A stretch of DNA of 64,000 bases from Begonia masoniana. Its lineage: Eukaryota; Streptophyta; Magnoliopsida; Cucurbitales; Begoniaceae. The DNA lies in the NCBI GenBank assembly GCA_022432975.1, contig CM039511.1, positions 18,378,557 to 18,442,556 of the forward strand, written 5' to 3'. The notes beneath the pieces were generated by a model. That model did no database searches. It was given only the letters and a program-made list of their open reading frames with translations, and was not told where the DNA came from. Made by a program: the position numbers and the translations under genes. This document shows positions 48,090 to 59,730 of this stretch, piece by piece; position 1 is the first letter of the stretch, and the number at the start of each line of letters is the position of its first letter.

Positions 48090-49184
48090 TTAATTGAGTA
48101 ACTTCTTCACGATGTCAGAGATTACTCCTAGCTCCATAACTCTATCTCGAAATAATATTAGGATCATGGGATCTCCTTGAAGCACCGATGCCTCTATCTC
48201 CGATCTAGTCATAAAAAGATTTGCTTTATTCTTCGCTTCTTTTCTAGCGGCATCGTCTTTGGATATTTCCTCGGGGGTCAAAGGTGCTAACTTAATTGTT
48301 TTACCACCAAACTTAAGGGAATAGTAGTTAGAATATCCATCGTGGTTCACTCTTCGATCAAATTGCCAGGGTCGTCCAAGAAGCAAGTGGCTAGCATTCA
48401 TAGGTACGACATCGCATAAAACAGAATCTTGATATTTTCCCATAGCAAAATCTACTCTCACTTGTCGAGAGACCTTAACATCATCCCTATCATCTAGCCA
48501 TCGTAACTTATAAGGGTGGGGATGCGTAGTTGTCTCTAATCCTAACTTCTTAATTAACTCATCAGATGTCACGTTGGCACAACTTCCTCCATCTATAATT
48601 AAAGAGCATATCTTATCCTTGATAACACATCTACTATGAAAGATATTCTCACGTTGGCAATTTTCTCCTGAATTCTTAGTTACAAGGACTCGTCTCCTAA
48701 TCATCAACAAGGGTCCCTCAGGAGCGCGCACGACTTCGTCCTCAGTGTCACTCTCCTCGACATCTTTGTCCTCTACTCCTACCTCGTGTTCATCCTCACT
48801 CTCAACTTCTCCTGTATCTTCCTTGATAATCATCACCCGTCGATTCGGACATTGGGCCATATAATGACATAGACCTTGACATTTATAACACTTGATTTCT
48901 CTCGCTCTAAGTGGGTTGTCTTTATCGACTAAGGTTTTGCTACTGGACTCCTTAAGTGGCCAACTAGGGTTAAAAGGCTTCTTTCCTTCAGCCTTGTCAA
49001 AGGGCTTGATTGGCGCGGGTGACTTAGGGGTGACTTTGGGTAGAATATGGGGGGTAAACTTAGGAGGGTAGGTGGATTTCCTTTTTCTATTGAGCTGTCG
49101 CTCAATCGTCATGGCCATATGAACTATTGCATCTAAGGACTCTGTCGGGTGTATTTCAACGGTGTCTCCTATGTCTCTATTCAA
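48090..49184 (-). pseudogene. Gypsy gag zinc knuckle and aspartic protease
   Basis: An open frame of 364 codons. Residues 99-112 are CYKCQGLCHYMAQC (C-x2-C-x4-H-x4-C), the nucleocapsid knuckle, with Cys where Gly is usual. An acidic linker (about 121-152) follows, then the protease with its active site DGGS at residues 197-200 in SLIIDGGSCANV. Further along, HLLLGRPWQFDRRV is the typical protease C-terminal text. The enzyme would process the polyprotein. The frame ends before reverse transcriptase. Confidence 0.88.
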
Positions 49185-49638
49185 GCCTCGAATGAATCTA
49201 GAAATAACCTGCTCCTCAGGTTCTCATATCTACTCGTATCCTTAGAGTTTCAAATTCGGCTAGGTAAGCCTCAATGGATCGAGTTCCTTGTCGTAGGTTT
49301 TGGATTTGAAGGAATAGATCTTGACGGTAATGGGTGGGTATGAACCTCTTAGTCATGAGCGACTTCATTGCTCTCCATGTCATAATAGAGGTATCTCCTA
49401 TCCGTCGTCTTTGGAGCTTAATATTGGACCACCAGAGGGCCGCATATCCCGATAGCTCTACGGATACTAACTGGATCTTTACTTTATCGGAGTACTCATG
49501 ATAGTCGAAAACTTTCTCTACCTTATCAATCTATTCTAGAAAGGTATCTCCATCGTATGTCCCGTCAAATGGGGGTATATGTAGCTTGACATTTCTAAGG
49601 TCCTCTTGATCCTTTCGTCTATTTGGTCGAAAAGTCTC

Positions 49639-50028
49639 TTAATCATCTAAGGTCCATTCTTCCTCCTCCTCATAAAGCGGGTTTCGTCTCCTAGGATACT
49701 CGGGTCTTTCTTCATTCGAGGTGGGATATGGTTCTTGAAATCGTCTCCTAGGATTTCCGGGTCTAAATCGAGGTGGGGGTTCTTGGGTCGCGTCATTTGG
49801 AATTCTCATATTAAGGACTTCCATTATGTGTTTCATGCTAAGGGTTAAATCCTTAAGTTGTTGGCCTATATGGTTAACTTCTCCACTAAGACCATCTAAT
49901 TGTCCTTGCATGCTAGACTTTCTCTCTTGTGGGGTGTGAGTCTCGGGTTGGGGAATGTCCTTGTCCCGGTTCGGTTCTTGATTCATATCTTGGTTTAGCT
50001 CTCGGTTAATTGCACTCCTAGTCTTCAT
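49639..50028 (-). pseudogene. Gypsy gag, N-terminal part
   Basis: Starts MKTRSAINRELNQDMNQEP, a polar N-terminus with a short predicted coiled region (GEVNHIGQQLKDLTLSMKHI) and an Arg/Pro-rich linker ending in EEEEEWTLDD. The gag core follows on the same strand at 49185-49638 in broken frames; pieces such as WWSNIKLQRR and the MTKRF/RQDLF region can be read. A stop after WTLDD separates the two. Confidence 0.75.
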
Positions 50029-51189
50029 TCATGTGATTTTTAAAGTCTTAGGAAGGAAGATTGCAATTAGGTTTAAGTTGATCCTAAGTGTTAGGAAAGG
50101 GAAAAATGGCGAACCAAACTAGGAAGTCGAGTTAGAAATTTTGAAACGCATTTTTGAGGGCCTAAATGATGTTTTGTGGGCACTCAAATGGTTATCGAGT
50201 TTCAGTTTAGAGCTTGCATGGTGTAGAGCTCTTTGAGAGCTTCGATTTGATGGGTGACACGTAAAAATCGGACACTCGTAGCCAAAGTTATGGCCGTTAT
50301 AGTGGGGAAAGGTCAAATTCACTAACAAACAAGTTTTAAATCCACTAAACAGAGATAATCGATTCGTACATGCTCTTTAACGTCTTAGTGAACTTAATAC
50401 ATATGCTCCCAAACATGCAATTACAAGCAAATATCTTACCAACAGAACCTTATTAATTTAAATCTCATCTAAACACAAAGTGAAAGTGACATAAAGCAAA
50501 CACCAAAAGTAGAGGCTAGTTTAGGTTATGCACTTTTACTTAACTTTCACCCTTTTGAGTAATGTTGCTTTACCAATGCAAATTCGAATGTAAAAGGTAA
50601 ATGTTTTCAGTAGAATAATATATTAACTAATAGCAAACAGAACATTAAACTCGGATTTGGTACAACATAACAAAACAGCAATAACTAAATAAACAAAACA
50701 CTAAAACAACACACAAGCAGTTTTCTGGAAATGTAACAGCAAACAAATCGGTTTTCTTTATATGATTCTTTTAAACATTGATTCATGCTCAGATCTGTAA
50801 ACATTAGAATATATTCATTAGGTCTGGAAAAGTAAACACACAGCAGCCAAAAGTTCAAACCGCAAAGAGAAATAAAACATCAAGTATACTATTTTTTAGA
50901 GTTTGGTCTACCAAAAGGGGAAGGAAAACTTGTAGCACGAAAATGGTGGAAATGAAAACTTAAAAACCCATGCACAAGTTGCAGACAACTAACAAAAACG
51001 TTCTGGAAATGATCTTTGCAAGAAACTAAAAGAGAAGATAAGATAAACAGCAAGAACACCAAACCGAAAATGAAGAACAACAAGCACCCGGTTTTGGTGC
51101 CTCGGTTTTGGGCAACCAAATGGGTTTGGAAAACCAAACCGATCTGGTTTCCCTCACCCTAAGGGAGCTATCCAATCTCTGATACCACC

Positions 51190-52160
51190 TGATGAGCTCT
51201 GACCTACAAATAGGACTCAAGAACACGAAGAAGACCGTTAGCTCTGAGTGACACAAATCCGAGTAAATCCGAGAATGAAAAATGTAAAAGAAATATCAAA
51301 CGTGCTCAAAATTTAATGAAATTTTAGGTGAATCTTGTGAAGTGAGTGAGGTGTGTGCTGGTAAAAATCGTGATCTAGATTCGTTAAGATGAAGGATTTA
51401 TGGACTATTTTCCGAGAATTGGCCGGTGAGTGCTTCAATGGAGCTTCCGGCAAGAGTTTCTTCCAAGGAAGATAACTCGATTCAAGGAATCGGTTATGGC
51501 CACTCCTTGCTGTTTTCCGCTCTCAAAAGAGTGGAGAAGGAGGTGGCAAAATCCACTCCAACTAGCTATCAAACTAGAAGTTGTCAACCGAGCTTACCTT
51601 GGAAGCTCCTTGCTCCAAGCTTCTTCTTCTATTGAGATAGAAATCCGTGGGTGCTCATAAATCCACCAAAAAAAGTTACAAACACCAATGCCATGAATAT
51701 ATAGACCTAATGGTGGGCTTGGACTTGGGCTTAGGCTTGGAGGGGGATGATGGGTCATCATGTGGCCTTGAACCATGTCTTCAACTTCAATGGGCCAAAC
51801 CAAGCCACCAACTAATCCTATCATTCATCTAATCCTAACATGCATCTAATCCTAACATGCATCTAATAAAGTTTAAACAAGAAGGCCAGCGTTTGCCAAT
51901 AAGTTCGAAATTTTAAAAAGCAACAAATATCAAAGCTCGGGAAGACAAATTCCCATGTGAGCATTAAGGTGCCTCTTTAGTCTTTCCACATGAGTAGATG
52001 CTTTGGTTGGTCAACGTCCTCAGCTTTAATCTCCCACTTCAAGTCGTCCACGGTGTCCTCCAAATCTTCACACGAACCATGACCTGCAAAAGAGACAAGT
52101 GTGTTAGTAAAATTGTGGACTCGGGTCTGGGATCGTGTAATGGGCCTACGGGGCACATCA
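51190..52160 (-). repeat. 5' LTR of the gypsy element
   Basis: This 971-bp copy of 44473-45469 borders the tRNA-Met primer site at its inner edge (plus strand CTCTGATACCACC, 51177-51189). Confidence 0.92.
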
Positions 52161-52824
52161 CAATAGACTCTGATAACCCTCGGGCTACTTGCAATTTCTG
52201 TGGGAAATCAAATACTTGTCATCCAGTAAAGAATGAAACCTTAATTTAAACAAAGATGTAAATACTTGTAAGAATTTATTAGCTAGTTTAGACGAAACAC
52301 AGAAGACATTATTACTTCATAAAAAAAATAGTAGGAGAAAGTTTATTTGGTTTTTTAAGTGTGAAATCATTTAGTGCAGAAAGATGTTGAGATAAGATTG
52401 CTAGGATGATTGTGATGGATGAATTTTCTTTTAGTGTTATTGAAGCAAAATATTTTATTGATTTGTGAAATGAGTTAGAACCTAAATTTATTGTTCCTTG
52501 TTGCAAAACTGTGGTGAAAAATATTTTCAAGCTCTACATAAAGGAAAAAAGTAAGTTGAAAGTTTTCTTTTTCCAATTGTATGGAAGAGTATGTTTAACC
52601 ACTGATATTTGGACATCTACACAAAATATAAATTACATGGTGGTGACTACTCGTTTCATTGATGCAAGTTAGACTTTGCATCGAAAAATTATTATTTTTT
52701 GTGTCATTCCTAATTATAAATGAGATATTATTACTATGATTATGGAAAATTGTTTATTGGATTGTGAAGTAGAGAGAATTTTGACTGTCCCGATTGATAA
52801 CATTTCTTCTAATGAAGTGACTTT
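52161..52824 (+). pseudogene. hAT transposase, BED finger and N-terminal core
   Basis: The conceptual translation reads SDNPRATCNFCGKSNTCHP (BED-type zinc finger Cys pair), ARMIVMDEFSFSVIEAKYF, LTTDIWTSTQNINYMVVT and VDNISSNEVTF. These are the signature segments of plant hAT transposases, including the first catalytic Asp in TTDIWTS and the second in VDN. Several stops occur. The gypsy element precedes it and the element at 52825 follows. Confidence 0.85.
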
Positions 52825-53584
52825 TGTTGGAACGTGATTGTCTAAGAGGGGGGTGAATTAGAAATTACTTGCCATAATTAATTTTATGCAATGTAAATTA
52901 GATTTATATGTTCTTCTCTCTCTATAAGAGATTACTCAAATAATCGTAGACAAGCACACAAGTCAAAGTAAAAGAGAGAGAGAAAAATGACACCAGAGTT
53001 TTTAATGTGGTTCAGCCAATCATGCCTACGTCCACGCTCCAAGGCTCCCCCTTGAAGATTCCTTTCTTCTCCTCTCGAGAAAACCAGATCGAACTTCACG
53101 GGCATCAATCTACTACCATTTACACTTTGATTGATCTTCATGGGCGTCAATCACAGCCTTTACACTTTGATTGATCTTCACGGGCGTCAATCACAGCCTT
53201 TACACTTTTACAAGATAAAAGTATTGAGTACAAATGCTACACTCTCTCAAAGAGATAAATCTCAAGTTCTAGGGTAGTGAGAGAGGTATATAGACTTTTT
53301 GCTAAAAGGGCCCGTAGGAGTATGTTCTTACTGTTCAATAGATTGACAAAAAGTTGTTCTCTTAAGTTTCATTCTTTCTTTTATACTATGTCTGTAATTT
53401 TCCTTTCATCTAGAGAGGTCCTTGTCGCCATACGAAAATATGACCGTTGGAGAGCTTTTATTCACAGAAAAATAGCCGTTTGAATTCTGGAGTTGCTATC
53501 GCTCGTGGTCTTTAAAGTCTGGACGATTGAGTCTTTGCTTCGGTTTGAGTACTTTGGATGATGAAGCTGTGGACAAGTACTTTG

Positions 53585-53830
53585 GACGACAGCGTTTCTC
53601 TTTAAACCGTGGACGACAGCGTCTTTCTTTTAAGTGTGGACGACAACGTCTTTCCTTTGAGTGTGGATGATTGCGTCTTCCCTTTGAGCGTGGACGACTG
53701 CGCCTTTCCTTTGAGCATGGACGACTGCGTCTTTCCTTTAAGCGTGGACGACTGTGTCTTTCCTTTGAACGTGGACGACTGCATCTTTCATTTGAGTGTG
53801 GACGACTACGTCTTTCATTAGTGTGGACGA
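53585..53830. repeat. 27-bp minisatellite (GTGGACGACTGCGTC type)
   Basis: Eight to nine units of about 27 bp, consensus GTGGACGACTGCGTCTTTCC plus TTTGAGC. Because 27 is a multiple of three, both strands show short repetitive ORFs (VDDCVFPLS on plus). The unit text recurs outside the array at 53510-53560 and 58024-58090. Confidence 0.88.
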
Positions 53831-53959
53831 CTGATTCTGACTGAAGTCACCTGACTTTCACGTGATACTTTGGACGATTGATTTTGACTGAAGTCATCTG
53901 ACTTTCACGTGATACTTTAACTTTGGACAACAGATTTCGTCTTGACTGTGGACGATTGA

Positions 53960-56117
53960 TTCTGTCGCTCCAGGCAGTGAACGAAATCGGTAGAAGGAGA
54001 TGACGTCAGCCGGAAGATGGATGACGTCACCGGTGGATGCAGGCAGTGAACGAAATCGGTAGAAGGAGATGACGTCAGCCGGAAGATGGATGACGTCACC
54101 GGTGGATGCAGGCAGTGAACGAAATCGGTAGAAGGAGATGACGTCACCGGTGGATGCAGGCAGTGAACGAAATCGGTAGAAGGAGATGACGTCAGCCGGA
54201 AGATGGATGACGTCACCGGTGGATGCAGGCAGTGAACGAAATCGGTAGAAGGAGATGACGTCAGCCGGAAGATGGATGACGTCACCGGTGGATGCAGGCA
54301 GTGAACGAAATCGGTAGAAGGAGATGACGTCACCGGTGGATGCAGGCAGTGAACGAAATCGGTAGAAGGAGATGACGTCAGCCGGAAGATGGATGACGTC
54401 ACCGGTGGATGCAGGCAGTGAACGAAATCGGTAGAAGGAGATGACGTCAGCCGGAAGATGGATGACGTCACCGGTGGATGCAGGCAGTGAACGAAATCGG
54501 TAGAAGGAGATGACGTCACCGGTGGATGCAGGCAGTGAACGAAATCGGTAGAAGGAGATGACGTCAGCCGGAAGATGGATGACGTCACCGGTGGATGCAG
54601 GCAGTGAACGAAATCGGTAGAAGGAGATGACGTCAGCCGGAAGATGGATGACGTCACCGGTGGATGCAGGCAGTGAACGAAATCGGTAGAAGGAGATGAC
54701 GTCACCGGTGGATGCAGGCAGTGAACGAAATCGGTAGAAGGAGATGACGTCAGCCGGAAGATGGATGACGTCACCGGTGGATGCAGGCAGTGAACGAAAT
54801 CGGTAGAAGGAGATGACGTCAGCCGGAAGATGGATGACGTCACCGGTGGATGCAGGCAGTGAACGAAATCGGTAGAAGGAGATGACGTCAGCCGGAAGAT
54901 GGATGACGTCACCGGTGGATGCAGGCAGTGAACGAAATCGGTAGAAGGAGATGACGTCACCGGTGGATGCAGGCAGTGAACGAAATCGGTAGAAGGAGAT
55001 GACGTCAGCCGGAAGATGGATGACGTCACCGGTGGATGCAGGCAGTGAACGAAATCGGTAGAAGGAGATGACGTCAGCCGGAAGATGGATGACGTCACCG
55101 GTGGATGCAGGCAGTGAACGAAATCGGTAGAAGGAGATGACGTCAGCCGGAAGATGGATGACGTCACCGGTGGATGCAGGCAGTGAACGAAATCGGTAGA
55201 AGGAGATGACGTCAGCCGGAAGATGGATGACGTCACCGGTGGATGCAGGCAGTGAACGAAATCGGTAGAAGGAGATGACGTCACCGGTGGATGCAGGCAG
55301 TGAACGAAATCGGTAGAAGGAGATGACGTCAGCCGGAAGATGGATGACGTCACCGGTGGATGCAGGCAGTGAACGAAATCAGTAGAAGGAGATGACGTCA
55401 GCCGGAAGATGGATGACGTCACCGGTGGATGCAGGCAGTGAATGAAATCGGTAGAAGGAGATGACGTCACCGGTGGATGCAGGCAGTGAACGAAATCGGT
55501 AGAAGGAGATGACGTCAGCCGGAAGATGGATGACGTCACCGGTGGATGCAGGTAGTGAACGAAATCGGTAGAAGGAGATGACGTCACCGGTGGATGCAGG
55601 CAGTGAACGAAATCGGTAGAAGGAGATGACGTCAGCCGGAAGATGGATGACGTCACCGGTGGATGCAGGCAGTGAACGAAATCAGTAGAAGGAGATGACG
55701 TCACCGGTGGATGCAGGCAGTGAACGAAATCGGTAGAAGGAGATGACATCAACCGGAAGATGAAAGACGTCACCGGTGGATGCAAGCAGTGAACGAAATC
55801 GGTAGAAGGAGGTGACGTCAGCTGAAAGATGGATGACGTCACCGGTGGATGCAGGCAGTGAACGAAATCGGTAGAAGGAGATGACGTCAGCCGGAAGATG
55901 GATGACGTCACCGGTGGATGCAGGCAGTGAACGAAATCGGTAGAAGGAGATGACGTCATCCGTAAGATGGATGACGTCACCGGTGGATGCAGGCAGTGAA
56001 CGAAATCGGTAGAAGGAGATGACGTCAGCCGGAAGATGGATGACGTCACCGGTGGATGCAGGCAGTGAACGAAATCAGTAGAAGGAGATGACGTCAGCCG
56101 AAAGATGGATGACGTCA
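53960..56117. repeat. 69/48-bp higher-order minisatellite of TGACGTCA palindromes
   Basis: There are 25 long units of 69 bp and 9 short units of 48 bp. The short unit equals the long unit minus 21 bp between two TGACGTCA sites. Long units have two perfect TGACGTCA palindromes, short ones have one, giving just under 60 sites in 2.2 kb. In plus order the array is mainly long-long-short (186-bp higher-order unit), grading to a run of long units at its distal end. Both lengths are multiples of three, so the minus strand is open for 733 codons (53917-56118), a repetitive peptide with no known domain. Confidence 0.93.
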
Positions 56118-56469
56118 CCGGTGGATGCAGGCAGTAAAATTGAATCGGATGAGTGATGACGTCATCAGAAGATGTGATGACGTCATTGGCAGATATGGGC
56201 AGCAGACAGGATCGGCAGGAGGAAAAAGCCTATAACAGAACTACTGTTTGGCGGTGGATGAGAATAAGGCAAAACATGTACAGTATCTATCGGCAGGAGA
56301 AGTTTTGACATAGTTATTGAAGGCAAAACTTACAACTTTTGACAGAGAAAACATATAGACATAGAGCTTAAAAAAAACAGAAGACATAGAAGTTTCAGAT
56401 CACCAAAACCCGAATCATAACAAGATTATGAAACATGCCTCACAAATGACAGATTCAAGAAAATAAACT

Positions 56470-56504
56470 GCATGGATAGCTCTAGAATTCGAGGCTATCC
56501 ATGC
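56470..56504. repeat. Perfect 11-bp hairpin GCATGGATAGC / GCTATCCATGC
   Basis: Arms of 11 bp with a 13-nt loop containing GAATTC. It lies within the nested long LTR between the minisatellite and the LTR end. Confidence 0.8.
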
Positions 56505-58291
56505 ACAACCTGAAAGGAAGAATCCCAGCAGTTCCAGAATGATTTCGACACATTGAAAAAAACATAAATACAACTGTCAAATACAGAGGTTTTAGAATAC
56601 ACCAACAAAACCTATACATAAATCAGGTTTCTAACAAAAATCCAAACAGAGTTTTGAAACAAAACACCAGAGTTCAGCAAAACCTACAGACATAAACCTT
56701 ACTTAAAAACTGAAACCTCAGAGCAGAAACATGTCTGACTGCAGCAACCAACCCCCTTTGAGCTCGGTCCACCAATTACATCAGTTCATCATCTTGAGGC
56801 ACAAGGTCCTCATTTGCAGATTCAGTACTTACATCAGAGAGTTCACCTATGAGTCTAAAACTCAGTAAGAACATATTAGATATGCAGTGATGCAAAATGC
56901 TATGCATGCAGTTTTCAGAAATACAGTGACAGTACAGAGCATTAAGTTACAGTGGCAGTAGAATTAAGTAGAGCTTATAGGGGAACTGGCAAACAGTGGG
57001 GGAGGGGGAGGGTGCACTATCAGGCACATTCAGGGATACAATACAGTAAACAGTTATGGGGCCAGTCCCCGTCTCGAACTTAACCTGGTACATTTCAGTT
57101 GGACTTTATCTTGTTTAGTTTCAAACGGTGTACAGAAATCGGTTTTGCATGACTTTCAGAGAAAACGTGTATGCATGAACAGTGCTTGAACTTAAACAGG
57201 CAGAGAGTAGATGACAGAAATAACAGAACATACGGGAAACAGGACATAGACAACTCAGAACTTAACTATAACCTTTCTACCCGAAACAACCCGACAGTAC
57301 AGGAAACCTAGAACCTCTGAGATGTAGGGCCTTAAAGGCCAACCTACGGATATGAACTTACCTGTTTGCTGCGGTGTCAGATGCTCGAATGTCCCTGGAA
57401 TGCTCGGACCTGTAGTATGCATGAAGAGGTATTAAATAGCTGCAAATGCTAACTAATAAGTGAATAGAATCTGTTCCAAACTCATTCAAACCCTTAGAAA
57501 ACAACCTGGTGTGTTTTCATCCAAAAAGAGCGAGTTTTCATCGAATACCATAACCCTAAACCTCGGTAAAAACTCACATTTAACTCGTCCAAACTTGTTA
57601 GCATTAAAAGATGCTTACCCTAGCGAAGAAACAGAAAGGAACTGAGGAGATCGAAGTAGCTTCGATGGTTGTTTTGTCGACTGGAAGGAAGAATGTAGAG
57701 AGGAATACAGAGAAGGAGAAATGTATATGAATGTTTACGTAGAAGGAAGGAGAATAGGTGGGTTTCTCAGCAAGTTATTGCCACTTGGCAATCATCCATT
57801 GGTTATCTCCCACCAACCTTAATTTCTTCCCAATTTACCCTTCCATCCATTACCAACTAGCTTGTTTGTTTAGTTACACTTTTGTTTGGTTTTCATCTCA
57901 TTATCCAATTCAATATGAACCCATTCGTTTTGGTTTCCAACAAAACATACATTGTATTAATATTGAATTAATCCACTTAATAATTCGGGAAATAATTACA
58001 TGGCAAAAATGCCGGGTGTTACATGAGACCTTGGACGTTTACGTCTTTCTCTGTTTTCTTTTCACGTGGACGATTGACTGTGGACTAATAAACACTTAGC
58101 CAAAATTTGTCAGAAAACATAATACCCTTTTCAAGGGCATTTCGAGATAACTACAATTTATATCACAATTCAATTATGCAGTCTATGTATTTCAAATTAA
58201 TCATCAGTTCACCAATATCATGTTAATAATAATAATACAGATTAAACATAATCATCAAAAATATAATTACTTAAACACATTTAAGCTAACA

Positions 58292-59475
58292 ACTTTGACT
58301 CATTTGGTTAAGAGTATTAGAAACTGAAAAGATTTGGTGCTTGATGGAGAGTGTATGCATGTTAGATGCTTTGCTCATATTGTAAATTTAATTGTTTGAA
58401 ATAACTTAAAATAGTATAATGGTTCTATTATGAAGATTCACAAAGTTGTATAATGTCAGGTCTTCTTCTGCGAAGGTGCTTAAGTTCAAAGCATGTGTTG
58501 AAAGTGCGAAGATTACATGCAGAAGTAGTGTGTGTCTTGATATTCAAACTTGATGGAACTCAACATACTCAATGTTAGACAATGGTGAAAAGTTCGAAAA
58601 GGCTTTTGTAAAATTGTGTGAGTATGATATTCAATTCATATATGAGTTTCATGAAAACGAATATGTAAGTGGTCCTCCCATTGATGAAGATTGACCTGTC
58701 ATTCGTGAATTTATAATATTGTTGAAAATATTTTATGATGTGATGTTGAAAGTTTCGTCGAGTTTGCACATTACCGCCAATGTATTTTTCTTTGAAGTTT
58801 GTAAACTTTAAAGGGGTATCAAGAAATATGTTACAAGTGATAACTTATCACTAAGAAATATGACATTCAGTATGAAAATTAAGTATGAAAAATATTTGAG
58901 AAATTTCAGCAAAGTCAATCACTTTCATGTGTGTAGCTGTTTTGTTGGATCCACGATATAAATTAAAGTTCATGAGACATTGCCTAATGAAATTGCAAGG
59001 ACTTGAGATAACCAATGAGTTGATAATGGAATTGCAATATACAATTAGAAGATTATATTTTGAATTCCAAGTGGATTCACCAACAAATAATTTGCAAGAA
59101 GCTTCTAGACATGTGTTTGATGCTCATGACATCGGGGATAATGATGAGTTTGAGTCGACATGTCAAGCAGAATTGGACACTGAAGGTGAATTGCACAATA
59201 AAAATGAAGTTGAAAGTTATTGATCAGACAAACTTGAGAATTTTTCCAATGATATGGATATTTGAGTTGGTTGAGAATGCATACTTTAGAATATCCATAT
59301 TTGAGTAAAATAGCACGAGATGTCCTTGCTATTTCTATTTCTACAATTGTCTCATATTTGGTATTCAGTTGTGGTGGGCGAGTGTTAGATTCTTTTTGGA
59401 GTTTCTTAGCTCCAAAAATAGTGAAAAGTCTCATTTGCTTTCAAAGTTGGATTCGTGATTTAACTAAGATTAAAA
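58292..59475 (+). pseudogene. hAT transposase, C-terminal core and dimerisation domain
   Basis: Text continues the hAT gene: LVLDGECMHVRCFAHIVNLI (the catalytic-core segment that follows the second Asp), then SVCLDIQT, VAVLLDPRYKLKFMRHCL, and the hAT C-terminal dimerisation domain PYLSKIARDVLAISISTIV ... GGRVLDSFWSFLAPKIVKSL. Many stops and frameshifts break it; the open piece 58927-59223 has 98 codons. hAT transposases move hAT elements by cut and paste. The parts together with 52161-52824 and 44402-44472 form one gene split by two insertions. Confidence 0.85.
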
Positions 59476-59639
59476 ATAGGGTAATTATCAAAATGGATCC
59501 TAAAGAATGGAGATGTTTTCAAGTAGTACCTTAAAATTTTAATTTTATCAATTGACACCTCATAGTTTGAGGCGTTATCAATTGACACCTTATCGTTTGA
59601 AGTCCATTAACGTCCGTACAACGACCTTTTTTCCTTCAA

Positions 59640-59642
<3 letters not shown>

Positions 59643-59729
<87 letters not shown>
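59643..59729. repeat. (TG)n microsatellite
   Basis: An uninterrupted TG run of about 43 units, just downstream of the hAT remains. Confidence 0.95.

Positions 59730-59730
<1 letters not shown>

Larger units (their letters stand above)
44473..52160 (-). mobile_element. Complete Ty3/gypsy LTR retrotransposon, TSD CAATA
   Basis: The 7688-bp element has the LTRs 44473-45469 and 51190-52160 (plus strand TGATGAGCTC...GGGGCACATCA) and the target duplication CAATA at 44468-44472 and 52161-52165. On the minus strand the primer site GGTGGTATCAGAG follows the 5' LTR (51190-52160), and a purine tract GGGGAGGA precedes the 3' LTR. Gene order gag-protease-RT-RNase H-integrase defines Ty3/gypsy. The LTRs are very similar, differing by few substitutions and small indels, including a roughly 30-bp indel. 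It inserted into a hAT transposase gene. The leader 50029-51189 has no coding sequence. Confidence 0.92.
52825..58291. mobile_element. LTR-like element with minisatellites, inserted in hAT, TSD ACTTT
   Basis: The 5467-bp segment starts TGTTGGAACGTGATTGTC, ends AAGCTAACA and is flanked by ACTTT at 52820-52824 and 58292-58296. Inside are a 27-bp minisatellite, a 69/48-bp minisatellite, and the 3' end of another long LTR (GCCGGGTGTTACA, ending at 58023) with its hairpin at 56850-56869. After 58023 the 27-bp-type text (CACGTGGACGATTGACTGTG) resumes, so that LTR is nested in this element; its left boundary could not be fixed. No protein domain is present. Confidence 0.7.

Noticed and set aside
53960..56117. 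CRISPR-like array of repeats and spacers
   Set aside because: The whole unit repeats without unique spacers, and the genome is a plant; it is a minisatellite.
59105..59434. Minus-strand ORF of 109 codons
   Set aside because: It is antisense to the hAT dimerisation domain.
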